Below, in pieces: positions 35,523 through 42,609 of a stretch of DNA of 64,000 nt (position 1 is its first letter; each line of letters begins with the position of its first letter). The DNA lies in NCBI RefSeq assembly GCF_000426865.1, contig NZ_AUGE01000001.1, positions 372,001-436,000 of the forward strand, in the 5' to 3' direction. A program made the position numbers and the translations under genes. This DNA is from Citrifermentans bremense R1. Its GTDB lineage: Bacteria > Desulfobacterota > Desulfuromonadia > Geobacterales > Geobacteraceae. Below the pieces are notes generated by a model that saw only the letters and a program-made list of their open reading frames with translations, searched no databases and was not told where the DNA came from.

Positions 35523-36691
35523 AGATCTTCGACATCCCCGAGGACGAGATCCGCATCGAGCTGGGGGACCCTGCCCCCTTCGACGGCGGCAAACGGCGCG
35601 AGCTGATGCTGGCCGCGGCGCTCGGCGCCCCGGTCGGCACCCGGGACCCGGTCGACCTCGCCTTGTTGAGCGCGGCCTCGCGCAAAGAGGACCTGCGGCA
35701 CTTTGAGCAGACGGCGTTCACGCCGCTGGAGCCGCGACTGGCGCGGAGCATCGCGCGGGTGCGCCGGGTGGGAACGGAGGAGGAAGAGTTGATCGCACGC
35801 GGCGAGGTCGACGCCATCCTGTACCTCTGCCGCGCCGACGAGGCGACCCGTTTCCGGGCGGAGTTGCAGGCCGAGATGAGGATGACCCGCGGCTACCGCG
35901 CGCTCGGGATCGCCAAGGCTAAGCCGGAGCCGAAGGGGAACGAGAGCTGGACTTTCATGGGGTACATCCCCATCCGCGCCACGCGGCATAAAAGCACGCA
36001 CAGCGAAGAGCCCGCCGACTTCAACTACGTCACCGTCTGGGACTGGCAACTACGCGTACTGCACTGGCTTTCGGTCTTCCTGATACTGGTGCTGTCGCTC
36101 ACCGGCCTATTGATGGGGAGCAGCCGTTTCATCTACGGCGTCACGCAAGGGTATTCCAACTACCTGAGCTGGCTGAGGCTCACCCACTTCGTCGCGGGGT
36201 GGTTCCTTCTTTGCGCCGCCATCCTGCGCATAGCCGGGCTCTTTCTCGCCTCCAACCGCTTCCAGCGCTGGTACGCCCTCTTCCCGGTGAAAAAGCGCGA
36301 CCTGAACAACCTGGTACAGGTGGTGCAAAACTACCTCTTCTGCCGTTTCGAGCGCCCCCCCCACTACATCGGCCACAACCCGCTGCAGCAGATCGCCTAT
36401 ACCGCCATCTTCGGCGTCGGCCTCGCCGCACTTTTCACCGGGTTCGCGCTCTACGCGCTCTACGCACCGGACCATTGGCTTTTGCGCTACTTCGTCTGGT
36501 TCGACGATCTGTTCGGCGTGCAGTACCTGCGCCTTGCCCACCAACTGATCATGTGGATCTTCCTCGCCTTCATCCCGATCCACGTCTACCTCTCCATACG
36601 CGCCGATACCGTAGAGCGCGAGGGGGCTCTCTCCTCCATCGTCAGCGGCGGCCGCTGGTGCCGGAAAGGAACGAAATTCGAGGACGGTTAG
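35519..36691 (+). CDS. hydrogenase b-type cytochrome fused to P-type-ATPase N-domain homologue
   Basis: A 390-residue protein. Residues about 163-388 are a HupC/HyaC-type di-heme cytochrome b with four membrane segments and histidines in RVLHWLSVF, LTHFVAGW, LAHQLIMW and IHVYLSI, which would pass electrons from the small subunit to menaquinone. Residues 1-155 are not part of that family. They align in order to the nucleotide-binding domain of type III (Pma1-like) P-type ATPases: IELGDP, ELMLAAAL, RDPVDLALL, FTPLEP, ARGEVDAILYLC (for KGAPQVIL-LC), RGYRALGIA, SWTFMGYIP. The phosphorylation site DKTGT and the MVTGD domain are absent. Translation is coupled to the large subunit. Confidence 0.85.
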   Translation: MKIFDIPEDEIRIELGDPAPFDGGKRRELMLAAALGAPVGTRDPVDLALLSAASRKEDLRHFEQTAFTPLEPRLARSIARVRRVGTEEEELIARGEVDAILYLCRADEATRFRAELQAEMRMTRGYRALGIAKAKPEPKGNESWTFMGYIPIRATRHKSTHSEEPADFNYVTVWDWQLRVLHWLSVFLILVLSLTGLLMGSSRFIYGVTQGYSNYLSWLRLTHFVAGWFLLCAAILRIAGLFLASNRFQRWYALFPVKKRDLNNLVQVVQNYLFCRFERPPHYIGHNPLQQIAYTAIFGVGLAALFTGFALYALYAPDHWLLRYFVWFDDLFGVQYLRLAHQLIMWIFLAFIPIHVYLSIRADTVEREGALSSIVSGGRWCRKGTKFEDG

Positions 36692-36693
36692 CT

Positions 36694-37539
36694 ATGGGAA
36701 TCGGCGTGAGGTACCTGGGAAGAATCGCCTCGACGGCGGTAATAGCGCTGCTATTGTGCGCTGCGTCAGCCGGCGCCGCCAAGCTCCGCTCTCTTTGCGA
36801 GATCAGCTACCCCAGCGACTCGCGCATCCCCTGGAGCTGCGTGAAGCTCAAGTGGGGCGATACGCCGCAGGCGCTCTTCGGCGACTACTGGAAGGACGTG
36901 CTCCGCTTCAACCGGCTGGACCGGCGCCATTTCCTGGGCGGGGCGAAGGTCAAGGTGCCGAAGAACCTGGCGCAGGTCAGGGACTTCAACCCGATGCCGC
37001 TCACCTACCCGGATGCGGCTAAGGAGCCGAAGTTCATCATGGTGGACCAGGCCGAGATGTTCCTGGGGGCCTATGAGCACGGCAAGCTGGTGTACTCCTT
37101 CCCCATCGCGCTGGGCATCCAGGGGAAGATGGTTCCCAACGGCAACTTCCGCATAGACGCCGCGGACCGGCGCCACCAGTCGAACCTTTACCAGGTTGAG
37201 GAAATCGGCCGCCCCTACCCGATGCACTACGGGCTCAGGTTCTGGGTCGACAAGAGCAAAGAGGATTGGCCGACCTACTGGATCCACGGCAGGGACCTTC
37301 CCGGCCACCCCGCTTCCCACGGCTGCATCGGCCTTTACGACGAGGAGATGCAGTACGACTATTACCGCAGCTACGACCGCAAGGTGTACCGGGACAAGTA
37401 CCGCCCGCTCACCCGCCCTTTCCTGGAGGACGCGAAGACGCTGTACCAGTGGGTGGTCCCTGCGGCCAGCGACCCGGGAGAGTTCCACAAGATAAAAAAT
37501 GGCCAGCCGGTTCTCATCACCGGCAGGCCTCCTACCTGA
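36694..37539 (+). CDS. L,D-transpeptidase (YkuD) with LysM-like N-terminal region
   Basis: A 281-residue exported protein. Signal peptide of about 28 residues, a LysM-like segment (LKWGDTPQALFGDYWKDVLRFN, then KVKVP) and a YkuD catalytic domain ending in IHGRDLPGHPASHGCIGL, where the Cys is the nucleophile and the two His are the usual partners. Such enzymes form 3-3 peptidoglycan cross-links or attach outer-membrane lipoproteins. It starts 2 bp after the cytochrome b stop, so it is cotranscribed with the hydrogenase, an odd functional pairing. A terminator follows at 37582. Confidence 0.9.
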   Translation: MGIGVRYLGRIASTAVIALLLCAASAGAAKLRSLCEISYPSDSRIPWSCVKLKWGDTPQALFGDYWKDVLRFNRLDRRHFLGGAKVKVPKNLAQVRDFNPMPLTYPDAAKEPKFIMVDQAEMFLGAYEHGKLVYSFPIALGIQGKMVPNGNFRIDAADRRHQSNLYQVEEIGRPYPMHYGLRFWVDKSKEDWPTYWIHGRDLPGHPASHGCIGLYDEEMQYDYYRSYDRKVYRDKYRPLTRPFLEDAKTLYQWVVPAASDPGEFHKIKNGQPVLITGRPPT

Positions 37540-37581
37540 AGTTCAGCGGGGCAAAAGAACAAATGAAAGGCAGGACATACG

Positions 37582-37618
37582 AAAAAGGCCGCATCCGACA
37601 CCGGAAGCGGCCTTTTTT
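37582..37618. terminator. bidirectional terminator after the hydrogenase operon
   Basis: An 11-bp stem AAAAAGGCCGC/GCGGCCTTTTT has a 14-nt loop with T-run. It separates the plus-strand operon from the convergent ferredoxin gene. Confidence 0.88.
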
Positions 37619-37666
37619 CAGTTTGAGCGATGGCAGGGACGGGGGCGCCCCTGCCGTTCACAATGG

Positions 37667-37858
37667 TCAACGCCAGTGGATGCAGGAGACCGGGCAGACG
37701 TCGATGGCGTCGTTTTGTATCTCCTCTTCCGACGCACCGGTCTGATCATAGCATTCGGCTTTGCCGTTGTCGGCGAACCTGAACACTTCCGGCACGTTGT
37801 CCGTGCAAAGACCGCAACTGATGCAGACATCCTGATCGACCCAAGGCTCTCGTGCCAT
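37667..37858 (-). CDS. single [4Fe-4S] ferredoxin
   Basis: A 63-residue ferredoxin. Cys12, Cys15 and Cys18 (CISCGLC) and Cys55 (DVCPVSC) ligate one cubane, and the second cluster motif is missing, as in Desulfovibrio/Thermotoga-type monocluster ferredoxins. Cys36 and Cys59 could form a disulfide, as in some of these. It is a plausible electron acceptor for the aldehyde:ferredoxin oxidoreductase at 50673, although not linked to it by operon. The ribosome-binding site is GGAGG. It follows the YtxH gene by 41 bp. Confidence 0.93.
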   Translation of the reverse strand: MAREPWVDQDVCISCGLCTDNVPEVFRFADNGKAECYDQTGASEEEIQNDAIDVCPVSCIHWR

Positions 37859-37899
37859 GGTAATACCTCCGCGTTTTTGGATTGGTTTTGCTTCGACGC

Positions 37900-38244
37900 C
37901 TATATGCTCTTCTCGAGCTTCTTCCTCTGCTCTTCCAATTTTTCCAGCGCCATGTCGAGGGCGGACAGCAGCATCTTTTTGGAATCCTTGCTGAGGTTCG
38001 CCTTCTCCTCCACGAATTCGGTGGCGCGGTTGGTCGCGGTATCGACGAAATCCGAGACGGTTTCGGCGAAATCCGAAACAGCTTCATTAGCTCTGCCGCT
38101 CACCTCTTCGGCCAGCGAAGAGAGGTATTGCCTGGTCTTCTTTCCCGCCTGCGGGGCCATCAGGAGCGCCAGCCCGGCTCCGATCAAGCCGCCGACCAAC
38201 AGAAAGACGGCATCCCCTCCTGTGCAGCTTTCTTTGTGTCCCAT
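37900..38244 (-). CDS. YtxH-domain envelope protein
   Basis: A 114-residue protein. It has the YtxH membrane segment and motif (GGLIGAGLALLMAPQAGKKTR). A long amphipathic helix with a VSDF heptad-like repeat (VSDFAETVSDFVDTAT) and a Lys/Glu-rich end probably forms a coiled coil. It is related in layout to the YtxH gene at 8937, with a longer coil. AAGGAG precedes the ATG. It is upstream of and likely cotranscribed with the ferredoxin gene. Confidence 0.78.
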   Translation of the reverse strand: MGHKESCTGGDAVFLLVGGLIGAGLALLMAPQAGKKTRQYLSSLAEEVSGRANEAVSDFAETVSDFVDTATNRATEFVEEKANLSKDSKKMLLSALDMALEKLEEQRKKLEKSI

Positions 38245-38527
38245 TAGTTTTCTCCTTGATCCGGGGTGGTTTTAATTACAGCGGTAATACTACCACAAAA
38301 TTAAATTCGTCAAATGTAAAGCCTTTTCTTCTGCACCAGGATTTTTTCTTTCCTTTGCCTGCTTAAAGTTGGTTGCCAACGGTTTTGGCTTGAACTTTTG
38401 GCCGTTCCGGTTTCCTCAGTTTTTTCTCCGTGGCTAACGGTTTCACGGTTTTACCTCTTTTATGACACGCAGCTTATGTGTAAGATGTCGTCTCCCCTCT
38501 AATAAGGACACAGGAAGGAAAGCTGCC

Positions 38528-39589
38528 ATGAACGTCGAACAGATGAAGATCGTCGTGAAGGAGATCCTCTCCAAGACCGACCTCACCCCCTGCATCGTGG
38601 GACACCGCGGCGTCGGGAAGAGCGCCGGCATCATCCAGAGCTGCCGCGAGCTGGAGCGGCGCTACGTTTCGCTACGCCTGGGGCAGATGGAGGTCGGCGA
38701 CCTGGTCGGCATCCCCTTCCGTAGCGGCGAGGTGATGCAGTGGTCGCGCCCGTCCTGGATCCCCGGGGATGACGAGCCACCGACCGTGATCCACTGCGAC
38801 GAGCTGAACCGCGCCCAGCAGGAAGACACCCTGCAGGCGATCTTCCAGTTCGTCGAGCCCCCCGCCGAGGGGATGCTTCGCGCCATCCATACCCACAAGC
38901 TCTCCCGCCGCCACAAGGTGGTGGTGAGCATCAACCCTCCCGACGGAAGCTACCAGGTGGCGACGCTCGATCGCGCCCTGGTGGACCGCATGGTGATGCT
39001 TTACGTCGAGACCGATTACCAGTGCTGGGCCCGTTACGCGCAAAGGCGCGACCTCGCCGGCGAGGTGCGGCAGTTCCTGGGGGGAAACCAGAACCTCCTG
39101 GCCAAGCAGGGGATGCCCATGGACTTGCAGGTGGAGCCGAGCGAGCGGGCCTGGGAGATGGTGAGTACCCTGAAGAAAAACTGCCGTTTTCCCGCCGAGC
39201 TGGAGATGGAGGTCTACGCCGGGGTGGTAGGGAGGGAAGCGGCCATCACCTTCATGCGCTGGCTCTCCGACCGCCAGGGGCGCCCCTTAACCGCCCCTGA
39301 AGTCCTGAGCGACTGGCCGGCCGTGGCAAAGCGGGCCGAAGCGCAGCGCGACGACGTGCAAGCGGCGACCATCAACGACCTCACCGCGACTCTGCAGGTT
39401 TTCCCGGAGTTGAGCGACGAGCAGGAGGAGAACCTGGTCGCCTACATCGCGCTGCTGCCGCGGGACCTCCGCTTCGGATTCGTGAAGACGCTCCTGAAGA
39501 TTCCCGAAGTAGCCCTCCGCCTGGTCCGCGACAAGCACGACCACGTGATTTACGACGCGATCCGCGCCATCAACCAGCAGGCGGGGTGA
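38528..39589 (+). CDS. MoxR-type AAA+ ATPase
   Basis: A 353-residue ATPase. Walker A GHRGVGKS (residues about 24-31), Walker B HCDELNRA, sensor-1 VVSINPP and a conserved 'LDRALVDRMVMLYVE' segment place it with MoxR-like AAA+ proteins, which act as chaperones for partner metal-cluster or VWA proteins. I chose the ATG at 38528 for its AGGAAGGAAA site. The frame is open 66 bp further upstream. The partner is encoded by the next gene, overlapping by 4 bp (GTGA). Confidence 0.88.
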   Translation: MNVEQMKIVVKEILSKTDLTPCIVGHRGVGKSAGIIQSCRELERRYVSLRLGQMEVGDLVGIPFRSGEVMQWSRPSWIPGDDEPPTVIHCDELNRAQQEDTLQAIFQFVEPPAEGMLRAIHTHKLSRRHKVVVSINPPDGSYQVATLDRALVDRMVMLYVETDYQCWARYAQRRDLAGEVRQFLGGNQNLLAKQGMPMDLQVEPSERAWEMVSTLKKNCRFPAELEMEVYAGVVGREAAITFMRWLSDRQGRPLTAPEVLSDWPAVAKRAEAQRDDVQAATINDLTATLQVFPELSDEQEENLVAYIALLPRDLRFGFVKTLLKIPEVALRLVRDKHDHVIYDAIRAINQQAG

Positions 39590-40764
39590 CCGGGGTGTCC
39601 GCAGGGCTGGAAAACGCCGTGGTCAGGCTGTTGCGCGAGCGCGCCTTTTATGGGCACTTCCTCCTGAACCTGCGCCGCGAGGAGCGGCCTATGGGCGGAA
39701 AGCCCGCGGGAGTCACCATCCGTAACGGCACCCCTATCCTGGCCGTGGATCCCGCCTGTTTCGGGGCCTTTTCGGCGACCGAGCAGCAGGCGATTTTGGA
39801 ACACCTGGTAAAGCACCTTTTGCACCTGCACATGCTGCGCGGCAAAGGGCGCAACGCGCACGACTGGGACGTCGCCTGCGACCTCGCCATCAACCCCGGA
39901 AGCGTGGGGCTTCCAGCCGATGCGCTGTACCCCGCTCAGTACAAGATGCCCGACGGCCTCGCCGCCGAGGAGTACTACCAGCAGTTGGTCCCTCCCTTCG
40001 ACATCGGCAACCTGGATGGAAGCGGGTTTGGCGACGCGGAAGAAGAACGGCAAGGTGCCGCGGGCACCGGAAAAGGCGAGCCCGCCGCCTCGACCCTCGA
40101 CGACCACGCCCTCTGGAGCGATGCCGACAGCACGCCGCTTCCCTTGGCGCAGGAGATGCTGGCTACGCTCACCCGAGAAAGCCTGCGCGGCAGCGATGGC
40201 GAAGCTCCACCCGAGATCAGGGAGGTAGTTGAAGGGCTTTTGCGTCCCTCCCCCATCCCCTGGCGCCAGGTGCTGCGGCAGTTCGTCGCTACCGCCGGAC
40301 GGCTGGGGAGGGAGGGGACCTGGATGAGGGAGCATCGCCGCTTCGCGCATGCCACCCCCGGAACCCGAAAGCGCCACCGCCTCAACCTGCTGGTCGGCAT
40401 CGACGTGAGCGACTCAACCAATTCGGTGGAGCTGCGCGAGGCGTTCGCCAGGGAACTGGTCCAGATAGCGCGGGGCCGCGACGCCTCCATCACCGTCCTT
40501 TACGCCAACAGCAAAATACAGGAAGTGGAAGCCTTCAAGGGGAGTGCCTTCGCCCCCGAACGCTACGACGGCGGCGGTTTCACCGATTTAAGGCCGGTGT
40601 TCGCCTATGCGAGGGCCATGTACCCCGTTCCCGCAGCGGTGATCTACCTGACCGACGGCATCGGGCCCGTTCCCGAGCAGATGGAACTGCCGACCCTCTG
40701 GGTGCTGACCGCCGAGGGGGAGAAGCCGGCGCCCTGGGGCGTCGAACTGAGACTGGAGGTTTGA
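39586..40764 (+). CDS. VWA-like domain protein with putative metallopeptidase N-terminal domain (DUF2201 type)
   Basis: A 392-residue protein. The N-terminal half resembles the DUF2201 putative metallopeptidase domain: 'QQAILEHLVKHLLHLHMLR' then 'NAHDWDVACDLAIN'. The family's HExxH-like motif is HLLHLH here, so proteolytic activity is doubtful. The C-terminal half is a von Willebrand A-like domain (LLVGIDVSDSTN, then DGIGPVP). MoxR/VWA pairs act together to activate or insert cofactors into target enzymes. A GTG start overlaps the MoxR stop. Confidence 0.8.
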   Translation: MTGVSAGLENAVVRLLRERAFYGHFLLNLRREERPMGGKPAGVTIRNGTPILAVDPACFGAFSATEQQAILEHLVKHLLHLHMLRGKGRNAHDWDVACDLAINPGSVGLPADALYPAQYKMPDGLAAEEYYQQLVPPFDIGNLDGSGFGDAEEERQGAAGTGKGEPAASTLDDHALWSDADSTPLPLAQEMLATLTRESLRGSDGEAPPEIREVVEGLLRPSPIPWRQVLRQFVATAGRLGREGTWMREHRRFAHATPGTRKRHRLNLLVGIDVSDSTNSVELREAFARELVQIARGRDASITVLYANSKIQEVEAFKGSAFAPERYDGGGFTDLRPVFAYARAMYPVPAAVIYLTDGIGPVPEQMELPTLWVLTAEGEKPAPWGVELRLEV

Positions 40765-40768
40765 GCTA

Positions 40769-41176
40769 ATGAAAGATACAGTGCAGCCGATGACAGCCGA
40801 ATCGGTGGGGGAGCTTTTGAGGGAAGCCGGGGCCGAGGTGATGGTCAGGTCCGGCAGGAGTGACAGCTACAGCGCTCCGAGGGAATTTTCCTTCGAGGTA
40901 AAGGCGCTTTTTAAAAACGGGATGGGGCTTCACGTGGTGGCGCGCCAGTTCAACTATCGCGACCCGTGGGAAGCGGAGGGGCGGGTAAACGACCTGGTCG
41001 ACGTCATGCTTTTGCGTGACGGAGCCCTGACCCCGCTCCCCAAAGGCTACCCCTACTTCCAGGGTATCGACGAGGAATGCGGCCTCGACGAGGAAAAGCT
41101 GCGCGAGGTGATCGACTGCGTGAAAAAGGTGAACGTGAAGCTTTATCTGCTGCAGGAGATGACGGGAGATCTTTAA
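40769..41176 (+). CDS. hypothetical protein (135 aa)
   Basis: A 135-residue soluble alpha/beta protein with no signal peptide and no motif I recognise. It is probably the third member of the MoxR/VWA operon: it starts 4 bp after the VWA gene's stop with GGAGG upstream, and a strong terminator follows. The ending is amphipathic (REVIDCVKKVNVKLYLLQEM). Function unknown. Confidence 0.65.
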   Translation: MKDTVQPMTAESVGELLREAGAEVMVRSGRSDSYSAPREFSFEVKALFKNGMGLHVVARQFNYRDPWEAEGRVNDLVDVMLLRDGALTPLPKGYPYFQGIDEECGLDEEKLREVIDCVKKVNVKLYLLQEMTGDL

Positions 41177-41177
41177 A

Positions 41178-41227
41178 AAAGGGGGACAGGCTACTTTTTG
41201 ATTTGAAAAAGTAGCCTGTCCCCCTTT
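41178..41227. terminator. long terminator hairpin, dispersed 'ACAGGCTAC' family
   Basis: A perfect 22-bp inverted repeat (AAAGGGGGACAGGCTACTTT and continuing TT, with its complement) around a 6-nt loop. It terminates the MoxR operon and the convergent radical SAM gene. A near-identical hairpin recurs at 57169-57218. Confidence 0.88.
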
Positions 41228-41238
41228 CAGTAAAGAGG

Positions 41239-42576
41239 TCAATCCAGGCAGCGGAAGACCCCGGAGCTCCAGAGGCAGCTGCCGCACGGCTCTGTGTTAA
41301 CGTAGCAGTCCTGCTCGAACCGCTCGGCCTGGACCAGGTCGCAGGGAGAAGTGTTGCATTCGGCGCAGGAAGGGTAGTCGTGGCGCAGCACGTTTTGCCG
41401 GTAACGTAGGAACTCCTCGGAATTCCAGATCTCCAGCACGCCGCGCTCGGCGACGTTACCGAAGACCCGTGGCTCCACGGCATGTTCCCAGCCGTTGGCG
41501 AAGGAACGGCAGGGGTGCCAGAGGTGATAGCAGGGATGCATGCCGCCGTCCCAGGAAACAAAGGCGCTCCCCTTTTCGACGAAACCGCAGCCTCTCTTCT
41601 CCCTGCGCGCTATCTCCGGGAGCCTCAGGTCGATCCCCGCTTTGCGCGCCACCTGGGCCGCCTCCTCGAAAATCCCCTGACTCTGCTCGATGCGGGCGGT
41701 GTTCATGGCGAAGAGCCTTTTCAGGTCAAGCGTGATGCCGCGCTGCTGCGCGTCCGCCTTCATGGCCGCCACGAAATCTACGATGCGCCGCTCCTCGGCG
41801 GACTTCTTGTAATTCCAGAGGATGTCGAAATAGCGCCCTATCTCCACCCCCTTAAGGTCCGCCTTGCTCTGCCAGCACTGGAACAGCGTGATCGCCTCGT
41901 CGCTGCAAAGGTCGTAGCTGCAGTTTTCCAGGTGCGGTTCGTCGAACGGGTGCAGATGGGAAACGATGGCGAAGGCTACGCCCCGTTCCGCGGCCCAGGA
42001 AAGCGCCGCCGGCAGCTGCGCCAGGTTGTCGCGCATCACCACGAATTCCACGCCGATCTCCATCTCGGGACGGCGGCAGGCTACCTTCGCGGACAAAAGC
42101 GCCTTGCAGGCGTGCTCCAGGTCGGCGAGTTCGCTTCCGGCGCGGATGGCGCTGAAGGTCGAGGCGTCGACCCCGTCCATGGAGAGGCAGATCTTGTCCA
42201 CCCCCGCGTCGAGGAGCGATATGGCGCGCAGGTGCGAGAGGAGCAGGCCGTTGGATTGGAACCCGATCCAGCTCCCGTTGGGCATGCGGCTCTTGGCGTG
42301 GCTTATGTACTGCTCCAGCCGGGTGTTTATCAGCGGCTCACCGACGCCGTTCAGCACCAGGGCGTCAAGGTTCGCGAGCGCCGGTTCCAGCGCCTGGAAG
42401 ATCTCCGGGGAGAGATCGCCGTCCCGCACGCTGCCGCCGGAATTCTGTTTCATGCACATGACGCAGTTCAGGTTGCAGCGGCTGGTCGCCTCCACGAAAA
42501 GCTTGGAGGGGTACTCCAGGAAGGCGGGCTCTGTTGCCTGGAATTGGGAAAGCGCGGCAGCGGTACATTGTCGCAT
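41239..42576 (-). CDS. radical SAM/SPASM protein, probable tungsten-oxidoreductase maturase
   Basis: A 445-residue enzyme. The radical SAM cluster site is CNLNCVMC (near residue 34). A C-terminal SPASM-type Cys-rich region holds C-x-E-C...C-D-L-V, DCYVNTEPCGSC and FRCLD. Family-like cues are IGVEFVVMRDN, IVSHLHPF, 'CGFVEKG.AFVSWDG' and CYHLWH, which I associate with the radical SAM maturases found beside tungsten aldehyde:ferredoxin oxidoreductases. An AOR lies at 50673 here. The ATG at 42576 is preceded by AGAGGAAG. The longer TTG start at 42597 is less likely. The reaction is unknown. Confidence 0.8.
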   Translation of the reverse strand: MRQCTAAALSQFQATEPAFLEYPSKLFVEATSRCNLNCVMCMKQNSGGSVRDGDLSPEIFQALEPALANLDALVLNGVGEPLINTRLEQYISHAKSRMPNGSWIGFQSNGLLLSHLRAISLLDAGVDKICLSMDGVDASTFSAIRAGSELADLEHACKALLSAKVACRRPEMEIGVEFVVMRDNLAQLPAALSWAAERGVAFAIVSHLHPFDEPHLENCSYDLCSDEAITLFQCWQSKADLKGVEIGRYFDILWNYKKSAEERRIVDFVAAMKADAQQRGITLDLKRLFAMNTARIEQSQGIFEEAAQVARKAGIDLRLPEIARREKRGCGFVEKGSAFVSWDGGMHPCYHLWHPCRSFANGWEHAVEPRVFGNVAERGVLEIWNSEEFLRYRQNVLRHDYPSCAECNTSPCDLVQAERFEQDCYVNTEPCGSCLWSSGVFRCLD

Positions 42577-42609
42577 GGTGATCTTCCTCTGATTCAATCC
42601 TTCGAGCGT

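Noticed and set aside
35519-36000. Hydrogenase maturation protease as the identity of the N-terminal extension
   Set aside because: No G-x-G-N motif or metal-binding Glu/Asp/His set of HyaD/HycI proteases; the P-type ATPase N-domain pattern fits along the whole length.
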